Shown here piece by piece: positions 17,978 through 28,444 of a stretch of DNA of 64,000 nt. Source of the DNA: Oryzomonas japonica (GTDB lineage Bacteria; Desulfobacterota; Desulfuromonadia; Geobacterales; Pseudopelobacteraceae); assembly GCF_008802365.1 (NCBI RefSeq), contig NZ_VZQZ01000008.1:22593-86592 (forward strand), written 5' to 3'. Position numbers and translations under genes: made by a program. The notes beneath the pieces are model-generated. The model was not told the DNA's origin, ran no database searches, and worked only from the letters and a program-made list of their open reading frames with translations. Position 1 is the stretch's first letter; each line of letters begins with the position of its first letter.

Positions 17978-19066
17978 ATGGCGCAGTCGATGACGATAGG
18001 AAAGTACACCGTCCCGTATCCGATTATCCAGGGGGGGATGGGGGTGCGCATCTCCGCCGGCCGTCTGGCCGGCACCGTCGCCAAGTGCGGCGGCATCGGG
18101 CTGGTTGCGGCGGCCGGTATCGGCCTGGGCAGCGGTTTTTACAACGGCAGGAATTTCTTCCAGGCCGATGCCGAGGGTTTCAAGGCAGAGATTCGCAAGG
18201 CCTATGAGATTGCACCGGACGGGGTCATCGGCGTCAACGTCATGGTGGCTCTGTCCGATTTCGAACAACTCGTCAGGGCTGCCGTGGAAGCGGGCGCCAA
18301 GGTGATCGTCTGCGGCGCCGGACTCCCCATGAGTCTGCCGGAATTGACCGCCGAGCATCCCGATGTGGCCCTGGTGCCGATCGTATCCTCCCTGCGGGCG
18401 GCCCAGCTCATTGCCCGCAAATGGCTGAAGGCCTACAAGCGTCTGCCGGATGCGGTGGTGGTCGAAGACCCGGATACCGCTGGTGGCCACCTGGGTGAAA
18501 AGATGGAGAATATCGGCACCGGCGAGTATGACCAGTATGCCACCGTGCGTCAGGTCAAGGCTTTTTTCCGCGACGACTGCGGCGTCGAGGTCCCGGTGAT
18601 CGCGGCCGGCGGCGTATGGGACCGGGCCGACGTGGAACATGCCTTGGCGGAAGGCGCCGACGGCGTACAGATGGCCAGCCGTTTTGTCTGCACCGAAGAG
18701 TGCGATGCCGATGATGCCTTTAAGCAGGCCTACCTCAACTGCACCGAGGAGGATATCGGGCTGATCATGAGTCCGGCCGGGCTGCCGGGGCGGGCCATTT
18801 TGAGTAACAAGGACAACATCCGCCGCTATGATGTGGAGAATAATACCCCCTGCCGCATGGGGTGCCTGAAAAAATGCTCCTACAAGGAAACCGGCGAACG
18901 TTTCTGTATCGTCTCCTCTCTTGATCGCGCCCAGCGGGGGGAGGTGGACACCGGTCTGGTCTTCTGCGGTACCAATGCCTGGAAAGCCGATCGTATCACC
19001 ACCGTGCAGGAGATCTTCGACGAACTGTTCGGCGAGGCGGAAGAGGCGTTGCAGGAAGCAGCCTGA
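17978..19066 (+). CDS. Nitronate monooxygenase / 2-nitropropane dioxygenase family protein
   Basis: The 362-residue FMN-dependent TIM-barrel protein shows IIQGGMGVRIS at the N-terminus and GVIGVNVMVAL, VEDPDTAGGHLG, VIAAGGVWDRADV and GADGVQMASRFV, the FMN phosphate-binding region. Relatives oxidise nitronates, and this fold also includes FabK-type enoyl-ACP reductases. The C-terminal part holds several Cys residues (CRMGCLKKC, then C). Start is the ATG at 17978 with GGAGGAGAG directly upstream; longer upstream frames are not supported. It diverges from the repeat-rich exported protein. Confidence 0.88.
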   Translation: MAQSMTIGKYTVPYPIIQGGMGVRISAGRLAGTVAKCGGIGLVAAAGIGLGSGFYNGRNFFQADAEGFKAEIRKAYEIAPDGVIGVNVMVALSDFEQLVRAAVEAGAKVIVCGAGLPMSLPELTAEHPDVALVPIVSSLRAAQLIARKWLKAYKRLPDAVVVEDPDTAGGHLGEKMENIGTGEYDQYATVRQVKAFFRDDCGVEVPVIAAGGVWDRADVEHALAEGADGVQMASRFVCTEECDADDAFKQAYLNCTEEDIGLIMSPAGLPGRAILSNKDNIRRYDVENNTPCRMGCLKKCSYKETGERFCIVSSLDRAQRGEVDTGLVFCGTNAWKADRITTVQEIFDELFGEAEEALQEAA

Positions 19067-19101
19067 TCCTTACCCCCTGCCACACGACAGAGTACCTACC
19101 T

Positions 19102-19131
19102 CGGCCCGCCGGAATTTCTTCCTGCGGGCCG
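19102..19131 (+). terminator. Probable terminator after nitronate monooxygenase gene
   Basis: Arms CGGCCCGC (19102-19109) and GCGGGCCG (19124-19131) with a 14-base loop, followed by TTTCCGTTCC. The loop is long and the T tract imperfect. Confidence 0.5.
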
Positions 19132-19194
19132 TTTCCGTTCCGCACCCCGCTGACCGCCCCGTCCCCTCCCGTTTTCCCTTGACCGTCACCAGGT

Positions 19195-19243
19195 CCGATG
19201 TTATATAAAGAAAAGTTGATATAATAAAATCGGTAATCGTGAT
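19195..19243 (+). promoter_or_regulatory. AT-rich leader/operator region of the ArsR-methyltransferase gene
   Basis: An AT island in otherwise GC-rich DNA contains the palindrome TTATATAA (19201-19208), then TTGATATAATAA and GTGATATG just before the start. Repeated GATAT/TATAA half-sites close to an ArsR-type gene fit autoregulation, but no exact operator consensus can be assigned by eye. Confidence 0.4.
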
Positions 19244-20161
19244 ATGAACCTGCTCGATACACTCAAAGCCCTTGCCGACCCTTCCCGTCTCCGTCTGGTG
19301 GCGGTGCTGCTGCACGGCGAATTTACCGTCCAGGAGCTGACCCGCATCCTGGCCATGGGGCAGTCTCGCATCTCCCGGCATTTGAAGATCCTGACCGAGG
19401 CCGGTGTGCTGACCGTCAAGCACCAGGGGACCTGGAGCTACTACCGGGTGGGCGAGTCGAGTCGTTTTTTCAACGCCATCCGCCCGGCTTTCGAGGTCGA
19501 GTTGAACGGCCTGCCCGAGCGGGGCCGCGACCTGTCCGCTGTGGCCGAGGTGCTGGAGGACCGTCGGCGGCGCAGCCAGGAGTTTTTCGACCGCCATGCC
19601 CGCCAGTGGGACGACTTGGCTGGGACGCTCCTGCCGGTTCCCGAGTATCGCCGGCACCTGCTTGAACTTGTGCCCGATGATGGTACCGTTTTAGAGATCG
19701 GCACCGGCACCGGCGGGCTGCTGCCTGAACTGGCGGCTCGGGCGGCCAGGGTGATCGGCGTGGACCATTCCCCGGCCATGCTGGAGGAGGCCCGCCGCCG
19801 GCTGGCGCACGACGGCACAGGCGGCATCGAGCTGCGCCTGGGTGAGATGACCCACCTCCCCCTGTCCGACGCCTCGGTGGGATGCGTGGTGGCCAACATG
19901 GTGCTGCATCATGCCGCCAACCCGGCGGCCGTACTTGCCGAAATCAGGCGGGTGCTGGCCCCCGGCGGGGTGCTGTTGCTGGCCGATCTTGCCCGCCATG
20001 AGCGGGAAGCGGCCCGGGAACAGTTGGCCGACCAGTGGCTGGGGTTTGAGGAGGCGGAGTTGGGCTCGTGGCTTACGCAATCCGGCTTCGCCCATATCCG
20101 CTGTGAGAGGATCGAAGGAGCGCCCGGGCAGGAGGCTGTGCTGCTGGTGAGGGCATCGTGA
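19244..20161 (+). CDS. ArsR-family regulator fused to SAM-dependent methyltransferase (SahR-like)
   Basis: The 305-residue protein joins an N-terminal winged-helix ArsR domain (residues 1-90; recognition helix near QSRISRHLKILTEAGV) to a class I methyltransferase domain (about 120-300). The SAM motif I is VLEIGTGTGGLLPELA, followed by GVDHSPAMLEEAR. No metal-binding Cys cluster typical of ArsR metal sensors is seen. ArsR proteins with this layout beside S-adenosylhomocysteine hydrolase correspond to SahR, described in Proteobacteria as an SAH-responsive regulator of methionine-cycle genes. The ahcY gene starts 84 bases downstream on the same strand. Assignment as SahR is by architecture and context. 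Confidence 0.8.
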   Translation: MNLLDTLKALADPSRLRLVAVLLHGEFTVQELTRILAMGQSRISRHLKILTEAGVLTVKHQGTWSYYRVGESSRFFNAIRPAFEVELNGLPERGRDLSAVAEVLEDRRRRSQEFFDRHARQWDDLAGTLLPVPEYRRHLLELVPDDGTVLEIGTGTGGLLPELAARAARVIGVDHSPAMLEEARRRLAHDGTGGIELRLGEMTHLPLSDASVGCVVANMVLHHAANPAAVLAEIRRVLAPGGVLLLADLARHEREAAREQLADQWLGFEEAELGSWLTQSGFAHIRCERIEGAPGQEAVLLVRAS

Positions 20162-20245
20162 CAATGCCGGGAAGAACATGCCGCCGGGTGGCGGTTTCAA
20201 AGAGAGAAGCACCTACAACAATACCAGATAAAGGAGAGTAAACAG

Positions 20246-21640
<1,395 letters not shown>

Positions 21641-21672
21641 TCCGGCCCGCATAACGGGGCTGGGCAGCATAA

Positions 21673-21710
21673 CGAAAGGGGGCGGCATCATGCGATGCCG
21701 CCCCCTTTCG
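21673..21710 (+). terminator. Rho-independent terminator after ahcY
   Basis: Perfect 17-bp arms (21673-21689 and 21694-21710) with a 4-base loop, followed by TTTCG. It can also serve the convergent OmpH gene, whose stop is at 21731. Confidence 0.9.
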
Positions 21711-21730
21711 TTTCGTGTGCCGCGGGAAGG

Positions 21731-22372
21731 CTATTTCTTTTTGGCCGTCTCGTCCATCGCCTTGATCAGGGCGTCGGTCACGTCCTGGGCGTCCACGTCG
21801 CTGCCGACATAGAGCAGTTGCTTTTTGATGATGATAATGGCAAAGCCGTTGGCCTTACCGTAGGCCGCGGCCGTCCGCTCGGTTTCATCGTACAGTGCCT
21901 TGGTTTCCTTTTCCTGCAGGGAGGACAACTCCTCTTCCAGTTGTCTGCCGAGCTTCTGGAACTCTTCCACCTTTTTCTGGAATTCCTTTTCCTTGGCGGT
22001 ACGTTGGGCCGGGGAGAGAGAGGGGAGCTTGGCCTGGATGCTGGCGCGCAGTTTGTCCAACTGCTTCCGCTTGCCGTCGACCCTGGTCTGGAGCTTGTCT
22101 TTCTTTGCCTGAAGTTTGGCCTGAACCGCCTTGCCCCGTTCGGTTTCTTCGCCGACACGGGCCAGGTCAACGGTGCCGAGCTTGGTAGTCTGGCGGATCG
22201 GCGCGGCCTCGGAGGTTTTCTTCTCCGGCGCGGCCGCCGCGGGGGCGGTGGGGGCAGATGCTGCTGCGGCAGGCTTTGTACCGGCGGCCGGAGCCGGATC
22301 GGAAGCGGCTGCCAGGCCGGGGAGGCTTGTGACAAGGGCAGCGACGAGAAGCGTCTTCACTAGGGTGGTCAT
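21731..22372 (-). CDS. OmpH/Skp-family periplasmic chaperone
   Basis: A 213-residue exported protein: signal peptide to about residue 23, an Ala/Pro-rich linker (about 24-60), then a long charged coiled coil (about 75-160) framed by beta strands. This matches the Skp/OmpH plan of tentacle-like helices on a trimeric beta body. The strand LGTVDLARV and the C-terminal FAIIIIKKQLLYVG fit family positions. Skp-like proteins hold unfolded outer-membrane proteins. Start is the ATG at 22372 with GGAG upstream; a frame reaching 22447 is not supported. It is unusual in lying outside the bamA-lpxD context. The Ala/Pro linker is longer than in E. coli Skp. Confidence 0.8.
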   Translation of the reverse strand: MTTLVKTLLVAALVTSLPGLAAASDPAPAAGTKPAAAASAPTAPAAAAPEKKTSEAAPIRQTTKLGTVDLARVGEETERGKAVQAKLQAKKDKLQTRVDGKRKQLDKLRASIQAKLPSLSPAQRTAKEKEFQKKVEEFQKLGRQLEEELSSLQEKETKALYDETERTAAAYGKANGFAIIIIKKQLLYVGSDVDAQDVTDALIKAMDETAKKK

Positions 22373-22488
22373 AACAACTCCATTTCGTTTGTGGGGAATG
22401 ATGCTACCGCTACAGCATAAAAGGATTGGCGCCGTGAGGCAACACAATTTCCCGCAGCGGGGCGGCGCCGGGCGCGGCCTTGGGGGCT

Positions 22489-23733
22489 CTAGTTGAGGAC
22501 CTCCATGTAGATGTCGAACGCATTTTTTTGATACAGGGCCCTGATGTCGTTGATCTCGTCATAGGCGGAGACCAGCGTCGAGGTGACATAGGGATCCAGG
22601 TGGGTGCCGGTGAGGCTGTTCAGGGTGCTGATGGTGTCGCGCTTGCACATCCCCTTGCGATAGGGCCTATCCTCGGAGAGGGCCGTAAAGATGTCGGCGA
22701 CCGCCATGACCCGGGAGCCCAGGGAGAGTTCGCTGTCCGTGCGTCTGAAGGGGTACCCGCTGCCGTCCAGCTTCTCGTGGTGTTCGCAAGCCCACTTGAC
22801 GACGTTTTCCATGCCCCGCACCTTTCTGAGCGCCGCGAAGGTTATGTAGGAGTGGGACCGCATGACCGCCATTTCCTCCCTGTTCAGGCTCGACGGCTTG
22901 TAGAGGATCTCGGCCGGGACGGAAAGCTTGCCGAGGTCGTGCAGGTGTCCGGCGATTTCGAAAAGGGTCCCTTCGGCGCTGCTGAAGCCTATCTTGCGGC
23001 TGACAGCCTGTGCCACCCGGGCGACGCCGATGGAGTGGGTTGCCGTAAACCGGCACTTATAGTCGATGATGTTGGAGATGAGGCGGGAAAATTCGTAAAG
23101 TTCGTCGATGCCGATATCGATGGAAGAAGAGCGGATCGAACTGTTGACCAGATATTTGACGTCGTTGCTGTTCATGTCGAGCCAAAACGAATCCCTTTGG
23201 GCCAGTTCATGAAACACGGCCACGATATCGGGATGGAACACGGTGTCGGCATGTTCTTCGACCGTCGCCAAAATGTCCTGGGAGTGCAAGAGGATGTTGT
23301 TGTTGACCGCGGAAAGGGTTGCTACGCGATCCGCCAGGTGGATGATATGGCTGGTGAACGGTACGGCGCGGCCGTCTTTGGCGCCGGACCCCTCGCCATG
23401 CTTCCATGAGGTGTGGTGGAATCGGACTATTTCGGAGATATCGATGAACGTGAGACCCTTGAGGAGTTTCGAGCCGATCTCGGCATGGTTGTTCGCCGTC
23501 GTGTCGAATTCAAAGCGCGCGATCGAGTTCGCCTCGTCGCCGGTGAAGACGCCGCAGTCGTGGAGCAGTGCGGCATAGATCATCTTCTCGATATCGTTGT
23601 TGCTCATGCCGAGCATGGTGCCGATCCGCATGGAGATATAGGCGACCTTGCCGTGGTGCTCGGACAGGTTGCTGTTGATCATGTCCAAGGCATTTGAAAC
23701 CGATTCGATGAGATCCCATACCATTATCTTCAT
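22489..23733 (-). CDS. Tandem HD-domain / HD-GYP phosphodiesterase
   Basis: This 414-residue cytoplasmic protein has two HD-type domains. The N-terminal one (about residues 25-200) has HHGKVAYIS, ALLHDCGV, NHAEIGSKLL and RFHHTSW. The C-terminal HD-GYP domain (about 225-385) has THSIGVARVA, HLHDLGKLSVP and HHEKLDGSGYP. The second has the full metal-ligand and GYP-loop set, so c-di-GMP hydrolysis is expected. No transmembrane or receiver domain is present. AGGGAAG lies upstream of the ATG at 23733. With the GGDEF protein at 5454-7241 the window carries both c-di-GMP-making and -breaking enzymes. Confidence 0.9.
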   Translation of the reverse strand: MKIMVWDLIESVSNALDMINSNLSEHHGKVAYISMRIGTMLGMSNNDIEKMIYAALLHDCGVFTGDEANSIARFEFDTTANNHAEIGSKLLKGLTFIDISEIVRFHHTSWKHGEGSGAKDGRAVPFTSHIIHLADRVATLSAVNNNILLHSQDILATVEEHADTVFHPDIVAVFHELAQRDSFWLDMNSNDVKYLVNSSIRSSSIDIGIDELYEFSRLISNIIDYKCRFTATHSIGVARVAQAVSRKIGFSSAEGTLFEIAGHLHDLGKLSVPAEILYKPSSLNREEMAVMRSHSYITFAALRKVRGMENVVKWACEHHEKLDGSGYPFRRTDSELSLGSRVMAVADIFTALSEDRPYRKGMCKRDTISTLNSLTGTHLDPYVTSTLVSAYDEINDIRALYQKNAFDIYMEVLN

Positions 23734-23852
23734 ATTACTTCCCTTGCGGATCGAATACCCGCGTTCTGTGTCGGTGAGAAATCATCACGTGGTTGATCGC
23801 GGCGGCCGGGTTTCGGAAGGCCGCCCTGCCTGCGTGCTGTTTGAAAACGGAA

Positions 23853-23880
23853 AAGGCTTTGCAGAAGTCTGCAAAGCCTT
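23853..23880 (-). terminator. Rho-independent terminator of tRNA-Leu
   Basis: Perfect 13-bp arms (23853-23865 and 23868-23880) with a 2-base centre. On the minus strand the stem is followed by TTTTCCGTTTTC. It lies 12 bases beyond the tRNA 3' end. Confidence 0.85.
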
Positions 23881-23891
23881 AATTCGTTAAA

Positions 23892-23978
23892 TGGTGCCGA
23901 AGACTGGAATCGAACCAGCACTCCCTTGCGAGAACCAGAACCTGAATCTGGCGCGTCTACCAATTCCGCCACTTCGGC
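23892..23978 (-). tRNA. tRNA-Leu (anticodon CAG)
   Basis: On the minus strand, acceptor GCCGAAG pairs with CTTCGGC, then A and an encoded CCA (23894-23892). The anticodon stem CCAGA/TCTGG holds the loop TTCAGGT, giving CAG (plus-strand 23942-23944). A long class II variable arm and the T-loop GTTCGATTC are present. Decodes CUG. Confidence 0.97.
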
Positions 23979-24112
23979 AACGAGAATCTTTTCTTTACCA
24001 TTAATGACAGACCGATGCAAGAAAAAAATGGCTATTTCCCTTGCCATCATCCCTTCCGATTTGTTACAGTCCCTTGCCTTACCATCACATTCTTAAGGAT
24101 TGCCTTCCATTT

Positions 24113-26599
24113 ATGAATCTCCTTGCCGTTGAAAAGCCCGCCCGTTACATGGGGGGAGAGATGGGCTCCATTCGCAAGGATGAGGCCGAACTGCGTTTTG
24201 CCCTGGCCTTCCCGGACGTCTATGAAGTCGGCATGAGCCACCTGGGGCTGCGGATCCTGTATCATGTTCTCAATGCCGTGGATGGGATCGCGGCGGAACG
24301 CGTCTATACCCCCTGGCCGGATATGGAGTCCCAGATGGAGGCCGCAGGCTCCCTCCTGACGACCCTGGAAAGCGCTACCCCGCTGGCGGCCTGCGATATC
24401 ATCGGTTTTACCCTGCAGTACGAACTCTCCTATACCAATATCCTCACTATGCTGCGCTTGGCCGGCATACCGCTTTTTGCCGACGAGCGCCATGACGTTT
24501 TCCCGCTGGTCATCGCCGGCGGCCCGTGCGCCTATAACCCTGAGCCGCTGGCCCCGTTCTTCGACGCCTTCCTGCTGGGCGATGGTGAAGAAGCGGTACT
24601 GGAGATCGCCGAGGCTGCGCGCCGGGCAAAGCGCGCAGGCCTGGGGAAGGCGGCGCTTCTGGAGCGTCTGGCCGCCATCGAGGGGGTATACGTCCCTTCC
24701 TATTTTGAACCCCGTTACCACCCGGACGGGAGCATCGCAGAGATTGTGCCGCTCAAGCCCGGCGCGGGGCGTGTGCGACGCCGTTTTCTCGCGAACCTTG
24801 ACACGGCACCTTATCCCGCTGCGCCGGTCGTCCCCTTCATGAAGACCATCCACGACCGGGTGGCGGTGGAGATTGCCCGGGGTTGCACCCGCGGCTGCCG
24901 TTTCTGTCAGGCCGGCTATATCTACCGGCCGGTGCGTGAGCGTTCGCCCGGAACCATCTTCGATCTGGTAGAGAAGTCTCTGGAGGCCACCGGCTATGAC
25001 GAGGTGTCGCTCCTGTCGCTCTCTTCGGGGGACTATTCCTGTATCGCCCCGCTTTTGACCGGGCTGATGGAGCGCTATGCCCATGACCGGGTGGCTGTTT
25101 CCCTGCCGTCGCTCAGGGTCGGAACCCTCACCGAAGGGTTGATCGACGAGATCAAGAAGGTGCGCAAGACCGGGTTCACCCTGGCCCCGGAGGCGGGCAG
25201 CGAACGGATGCGCGGGGTGATCAACAAGGGCATCACCGAGGCGGACCTCCTGGAGGGGGCGGCCAACGTCTATGGGGCCGGGTGGCGGCTCATCAAACTC
25301 TACTTTATGATCGGCCTGCCGGGGGAGACCCTGGATGATGTGCTGGAAATCCCCGCCCTGGCGCGCCGGGTCAAGGACCAAGCCAAAGGGTCGGGCGTTT
25401 CGGGCGAGGTCAACGTGTCGGTCAGCAGTTTCGTTCCCAAGGCCCATACCCCTTTCCAGTGGGAACCGCAAATCTCCCAAGACGAGATCAGGGAGCGGCA
25501 GGGGCTGTTGCGCGGCGAATTGAAACGACGCAAGCTCAATTTCAAGTGGCAGGACGCCCCGCTTTCATTCATGGAGGGGGTCTTTGCCCGGGGCGACCGG
25601 CGGCTGGCACCGGTGCTGGTGCGGGCGGTAGAACTCGGCTGCCGTTTTGACGGCTGGGGGGAGCACTTCTCACCGGAACGCTGGCGGCAAGCCTTCGCCG
25701 ACTGCGGCATCGAGCCCGAATGGTACTTGCGACGGCGGGCCCTGGACGAAGTCCTGCCGTGGGACCATCTCGACTGCGGCGTTACGCGGGAGTTTTTGCT
25801 GGCGGAGCGGGAGCGCGCCTTCGCGGAGTCGGTGACCGAGGATTGTCGCCACGGCCGGTGCAGCGCCTGTGGTGTCTGCGACTTCAGCGTCGTGGAACCG
25901 CGGCTCTCGCCCCATGACGCCGTGCCGGCGCCGGCTGCCGCGGCACTGGTTGAGCCGTTGCCGGCACGTATCCGGTTGCGCTTTGCGAAAACCGGTGCCA
26001 TGCGCTTTCTGAGCCATCTTGAGTTGATTACGGTCTTCACGCGCGCCGTCAGCCGGGCAGGGGTGCCGATCCTTTTTTCCCAAGGTTTCCACCCCCATCC
26101 CAAATTCTCCTTTGCCACCGCCACCTCGGTTGGTATAGAATCCAGGGCGGAATACATGGATATGGTTGTGGCGGTCGGCTGCGAAGCGGCTGAGGTGCAG
26201 CGCAGGCTGAACAGCGTCCTGCCCGAGGGGCTGCGGATTCTGGAGGCGGAGCGGGTGGACGTGAAATCACCATCTCTTTCGACCCAGATGATCGCCACCC
26301 ATTATCGTATAACCTTTAATAATGTGCCCTGTGACGACCTGCCTCAAAAATGTGAGCAGTTTTTGGCGCACAGCGATTTCGTCATTCAACGGATTAAAAA
26401 GGGCGAACGTCAAACTATTGATCTGCGGTCGGAAACCGTATCGCTCGTTGCCGGGCCCGACTCGCTGGACCTGGTTGCCGGCAGGGGCAAGCCGGTGGAG
26501 TATGCCCGCGCCATTACCGGCGACGATACGCTCGCCATGGATGACCTGCGGGTTGAAAAGCTCGATGTCGTTTTTGCCGCGCCATCGCCACGTGACTGA
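24113..26599 (+). CDS. Radical SAM protein with C-terminal DUF2344 (TIGR03960/TIGR03936 type)
   Basis: The 828-residue protein begins with a B12-binding-like region (about residues 1-230; FPDVYEVGMSHLGLRILY, GGPCAYNPEPL). The radical SAM core follows (about 255-500) with the cluster motif CTRGCRFC. It ends in a DUF2344 domain (about 625-810; RIRLRFAKTGAMRFLSHLE, GFHPHPKFSFA). Near residue 580 there is a Cys set within CRHGRCSACGVC. The two halves are separate proteins in some bacteria. RNase G follows 36 bases later, as in many genomes, suggesting a role in RNA or ribosome modification, but the substrate is not established. Start is the ATG at 24113 with AAGGA upstream. Confidence 0.88.
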   Translation: MNLLAVEKPARYMGGEMGSIRKDEAELRFALAFPDVYEVGMSHLGLRILYHVLNAVDGIAAERVYTPWPDMESQMEAAGSLLTTLESATPLAACDIIGFTLQYELSYTNILTMLRLAGIPLFADERHDVFPLVIAGGPCAYNPEPLAPFFDAFLLGDGEEAVLEIAEAARRAKRAGLGKAALLERLAAIEGVYVPSYFEPRYHPDGSIAEIVPLKPGAGRVRRRFLANLDTAPYPAAPVVPFMKTIHDRVAVEIARGCTRGCRFCQAGYIYRPVRERSPGTIFDLVEKSLEATGYDEVSLLSLSSGDYSCIAPLLTGLMERYAHDRVAVSLPSLRVGTLTEGLIDEIKKVRKTGFTLAPEAGSERMRGVINKGITEADLLEGAANVYGAGWRLIKLYFMIGLPGETLDDVLEIPALARRVKDQAKGSGVSGEVNVSVSSFVPKAHTPFQWEPQISQDEIRERQGLLRGELKRRKLNFKWQDAPLSFMEGVFARGDRRLAPVLVRAVELGCRFDGWGEHFSPERWRQAFADCGIEPEWYLRRRALDEVLPWDHLDCGVTREFLLAERERAFAESVTEDCRHGRCSACGVCDFSVVEPRLSPHDAVPAPAAAALVEPLPARIRLRFAKTGAMRFLSHLELITVFTRAVSRAGVPILFSQGFHPHPKFSFATATSVGIESRAEYMDMVVAVGCEAAEVQRRLNSVLPEGLRILEAERVDVKSPSLSTQMIATHYRITFNNVPCDDLPQKCEQFLAHSDFVIQRIKKGERQTIDLRSETVSLVAGPDSLDLVAGRGKPVEYARAITGDDTLAMDDLRVEKLDVVFAAPSPRD

Positions 26600-26635
26600 T
26601 TTTGAATGCATTTTATATAGACGGAGACAAATTGT

Positions 26636-28159
26636 ATGGGAGCAGAACTGGTTATCAACGCCGCCTCCCACGAGACGCGTATCGCGCTGATTGAAAACGG
26701 CACCATTGCCGAACTTTATATCGAGCGCAGCCGCGAAAGAGGGATTGTCGGCAACATCTACAAGGGGCGGGTCATCAGGGTGTTGCCCGGAATGCAGGCC
26801 GCCTTCGTGGACATCGGCCTGGAGAAGGCGGCATTTTTGTACGTGGCGGATGTCTTTGACGCCATTGAGGAGTATGAGTCGCTTCTGGACGAGGGCAAGA
26901 AGGAACATGAGCCCAACGTCGAGCAGTCGGAATCCGCCCACCCCGATTACAAGCCGTTGCACCCCATTGAAGAGCTGCTTCAGGAGGGGCAGGAGCTGCT
27001 GGTCCAGATTTCCAAGGAGCCGATCGGCACCAAGGGTGCGCGCATCACCTCCCACATCTCCCTGCCGGGCCGGCATCTGGTGTACATGCCGACGGTGGAC
27101 CATGTGGGCATTTCCCGCCGCATCGAGGACGAGGCCGAGCGGGAGCGTCTGCGTGAAATCGTCGACCGCCTCAAGCAGAGCGGTTCGGGGTATATCGTCA
27201 GGACGGTCTCGGAGGGGAAAAGCGAAGAGGATCTGCTGTCGGACATGCAGTACCTTTCCACGCTGTGGGGCGAGATCGCCAAGCGCAGGGAAAAGGCTGC
27301 GGCCCCTTCGCTGGTCCATTCCGACCTGGACGTGGTCCAGAAGGTGGTGCGCGACATCGTCACCGAGCAGGTGGACCGGATCATTGTGGACTCGAAACCG
27401 GACTTTGACCGGATCGTCCAGTTCATCTCCACCTTCATGCCCAAGATGAAGTATTCCATCGAGCTCTACGATGACGAGGAGCCGATCTTTGACCATTTCG
27501 GCCTGGAGGTCGAGATCAGCCGGGCGCTGGGCAGAAAGGTCTGGCTGAAGAGCGGCGGCTATATCATCATCGAGCAGACCGAGGCGCTGACCGCCGTGGA
27601 TGTGAACACCGGGCGCTTCGTGGGCAAGCACAATCTCGAGGATACCATCCTCAAGACCAATCTTGAGGCGGTCAAGGAGATTTCGTATCAGTTGCGGCTG
27701 CGCAATATCGGCGGCATCATCATCATCGATTTTATCGACATGGAGAAAGAGGTCAACCGGGACAAGGTCTTCACCGCGCTGGAGGAGGCCCTCAAGGGGG
27801 ACAAGTCGAAGAGCAACATTCTCAAAATTTCAGAACTGGGCCTGGTGGAGATGACCCGCAAGCGTGTACGGGAAAGCATCGGCCGGATGATGTGCGAGCC
27901 GTGCCCGTACTGCGAGGGGCGCGGTTACATCAAGTCGAAGATTACGGTGTGTCATGAGATCTTTCGGGAGTTGCGCCGCGAGATGCTGGATATCAAAGGG
28001 GCCAAGGCCACGGTGTCGGTCCATCCCCAGGTGGCGGACCTGCTCTACGATGAGGAGCGGCGAGGGCTGGAAGAGTTGGAAAAGCGCTTCAAGAAGCGCA
28101 TTACCGTGCGGGCCAAGCCCGGTTTTCACCAGGAACAGTTCGAGATCCTGATAAACTGA
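26636..28159 (+). CDS. rng: Ribonuclease G
   Basis: At 507 residues it matches RNase G rather than the longer RNase E. An N-terminal S1 domain (about residues 35-125; GNIYKGRVIRVLPGMQAAFV) is followed by the catalytic domain containing TAVDVNTGRFVGK, with the Mg-binding Asp, and GGIIIIDFIDME. The Zn-link motif CEPCPYCEGRG (about 420) bridges subunits. It cleaves single-stranded RNA with preference for 5'-monophosphate ends, in rRNA maturation and mRNA decay. It lies downstream of the radical SAM gene in the same operon. A terminator follows. Confidence 0.95.
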   Translation: MGAELVINAASHETRIALIENGTIAELYIERSRERGIVGNIYKGRVIRVLPGMQAAFVDIGLEKAAFLYVADVFDAIEEYESLLDEGKKEHEPNVEQSESAHPDYKPLHPIEELLQEGQELLVQISKEPIGTKGARITSHISLPGRHLVYMPTVDHVGISRRIEDEAERERLREIVDRLKQSGSGYIVRTVSEGKSEEDLLSDMQYLSTLWGEIAKRREKAAAPSLVHSDLDVVQKVVRDIVTEQVDRIIVDSKPDFDRIVQFISTFMPKMKYSIELYDDEEPIFDHFGLEVEISRALGRKVWLKSGGYIIIEQTEALTAVDVNTGRFVGKHNLEDTILKTNLEAVKEISYQLRLRNIGGIIIIDFIDMEKEVNRDKVFTALEEALKGDKSKSNILKISELGLVEMTRKRVRESIGRMMCEPCPYCEGRGYIKSKITVCHEIFRELRREMLDIKGAKATVSVHPQVADLLYDEERRGLEELEKRFKKRITVRAKPGFHQEQFEILIN

Positions 28160-28188
28160 ACGGCTCTGTGGTCAGCGGTTGCGAAACA

Positions 28189-28222
28189 AAAGGCGTGGGT
28201 AGATATAACTACCCACGCCTTT
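28189..28222 (+). terminator. Rho-independent terminator after rng
   Basis: Perfect 14-bp arms (28189-28202; 28209-28222) around ATATAA, with A-rich and T-rich flanks that make it usable from both sides. The convergent ribbon-helix-helix gene ends at 28256. Confidence 0.85.
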
Positions 28223-28255
28223 CGCGTGTGTCCCGTATGCCTGTAGAATGAGGCT

Positions 28256-28444
28256 TTAGGCAGCCTTCTGCTCCAGGTTCGCCTGCTGGTCATGTTGGGC
28301 CGAAAAGTATTCCATGGCCTCGCGCATGATATCGGATACGCTCTTTTTGGTCTTGCTCATCAGGTTTTCCAGGTGCTCACGCTCTTCGTCGCTGATACGC
28401 ATCGAAATTACGTTGTAACGCGGATTTTCTCTCATTCTGCCCAT
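28256..28444 (-). CDS. Small ribbon-helix-helix (CopG-like) protein
   Basis: A 62-residue protein. Residues 10-48 fit a ribbon-helix-helix fold: a strand YNVISMRIS, helix EEREHLENLMSKT, turn KKS, helix VSDIMREAMEYF. Such dimers bind DNA through the strand and act as repressors or antitoxins. No toxin gene is adjacent, so a stand-alone regulator is more likely. The ATG at 28444 has GGAGGAAG upstream, 6 bases away. Confidence 0.75.
   Translation of the reverse strand: MGRMRENPRYNVISMRISDEEREHLENLMSKTKKSVSDIMREAMEYFSAQHDQQANLEQKAA

Noticed and set aside
20161..20245. Possible SAH riboswitch upstream of ahcY
   Set aside because: The 84-base gap has only a small GC hairpin and no SAH-riboswitch core; regulation by the upstream ArsR-type protein is more likely.
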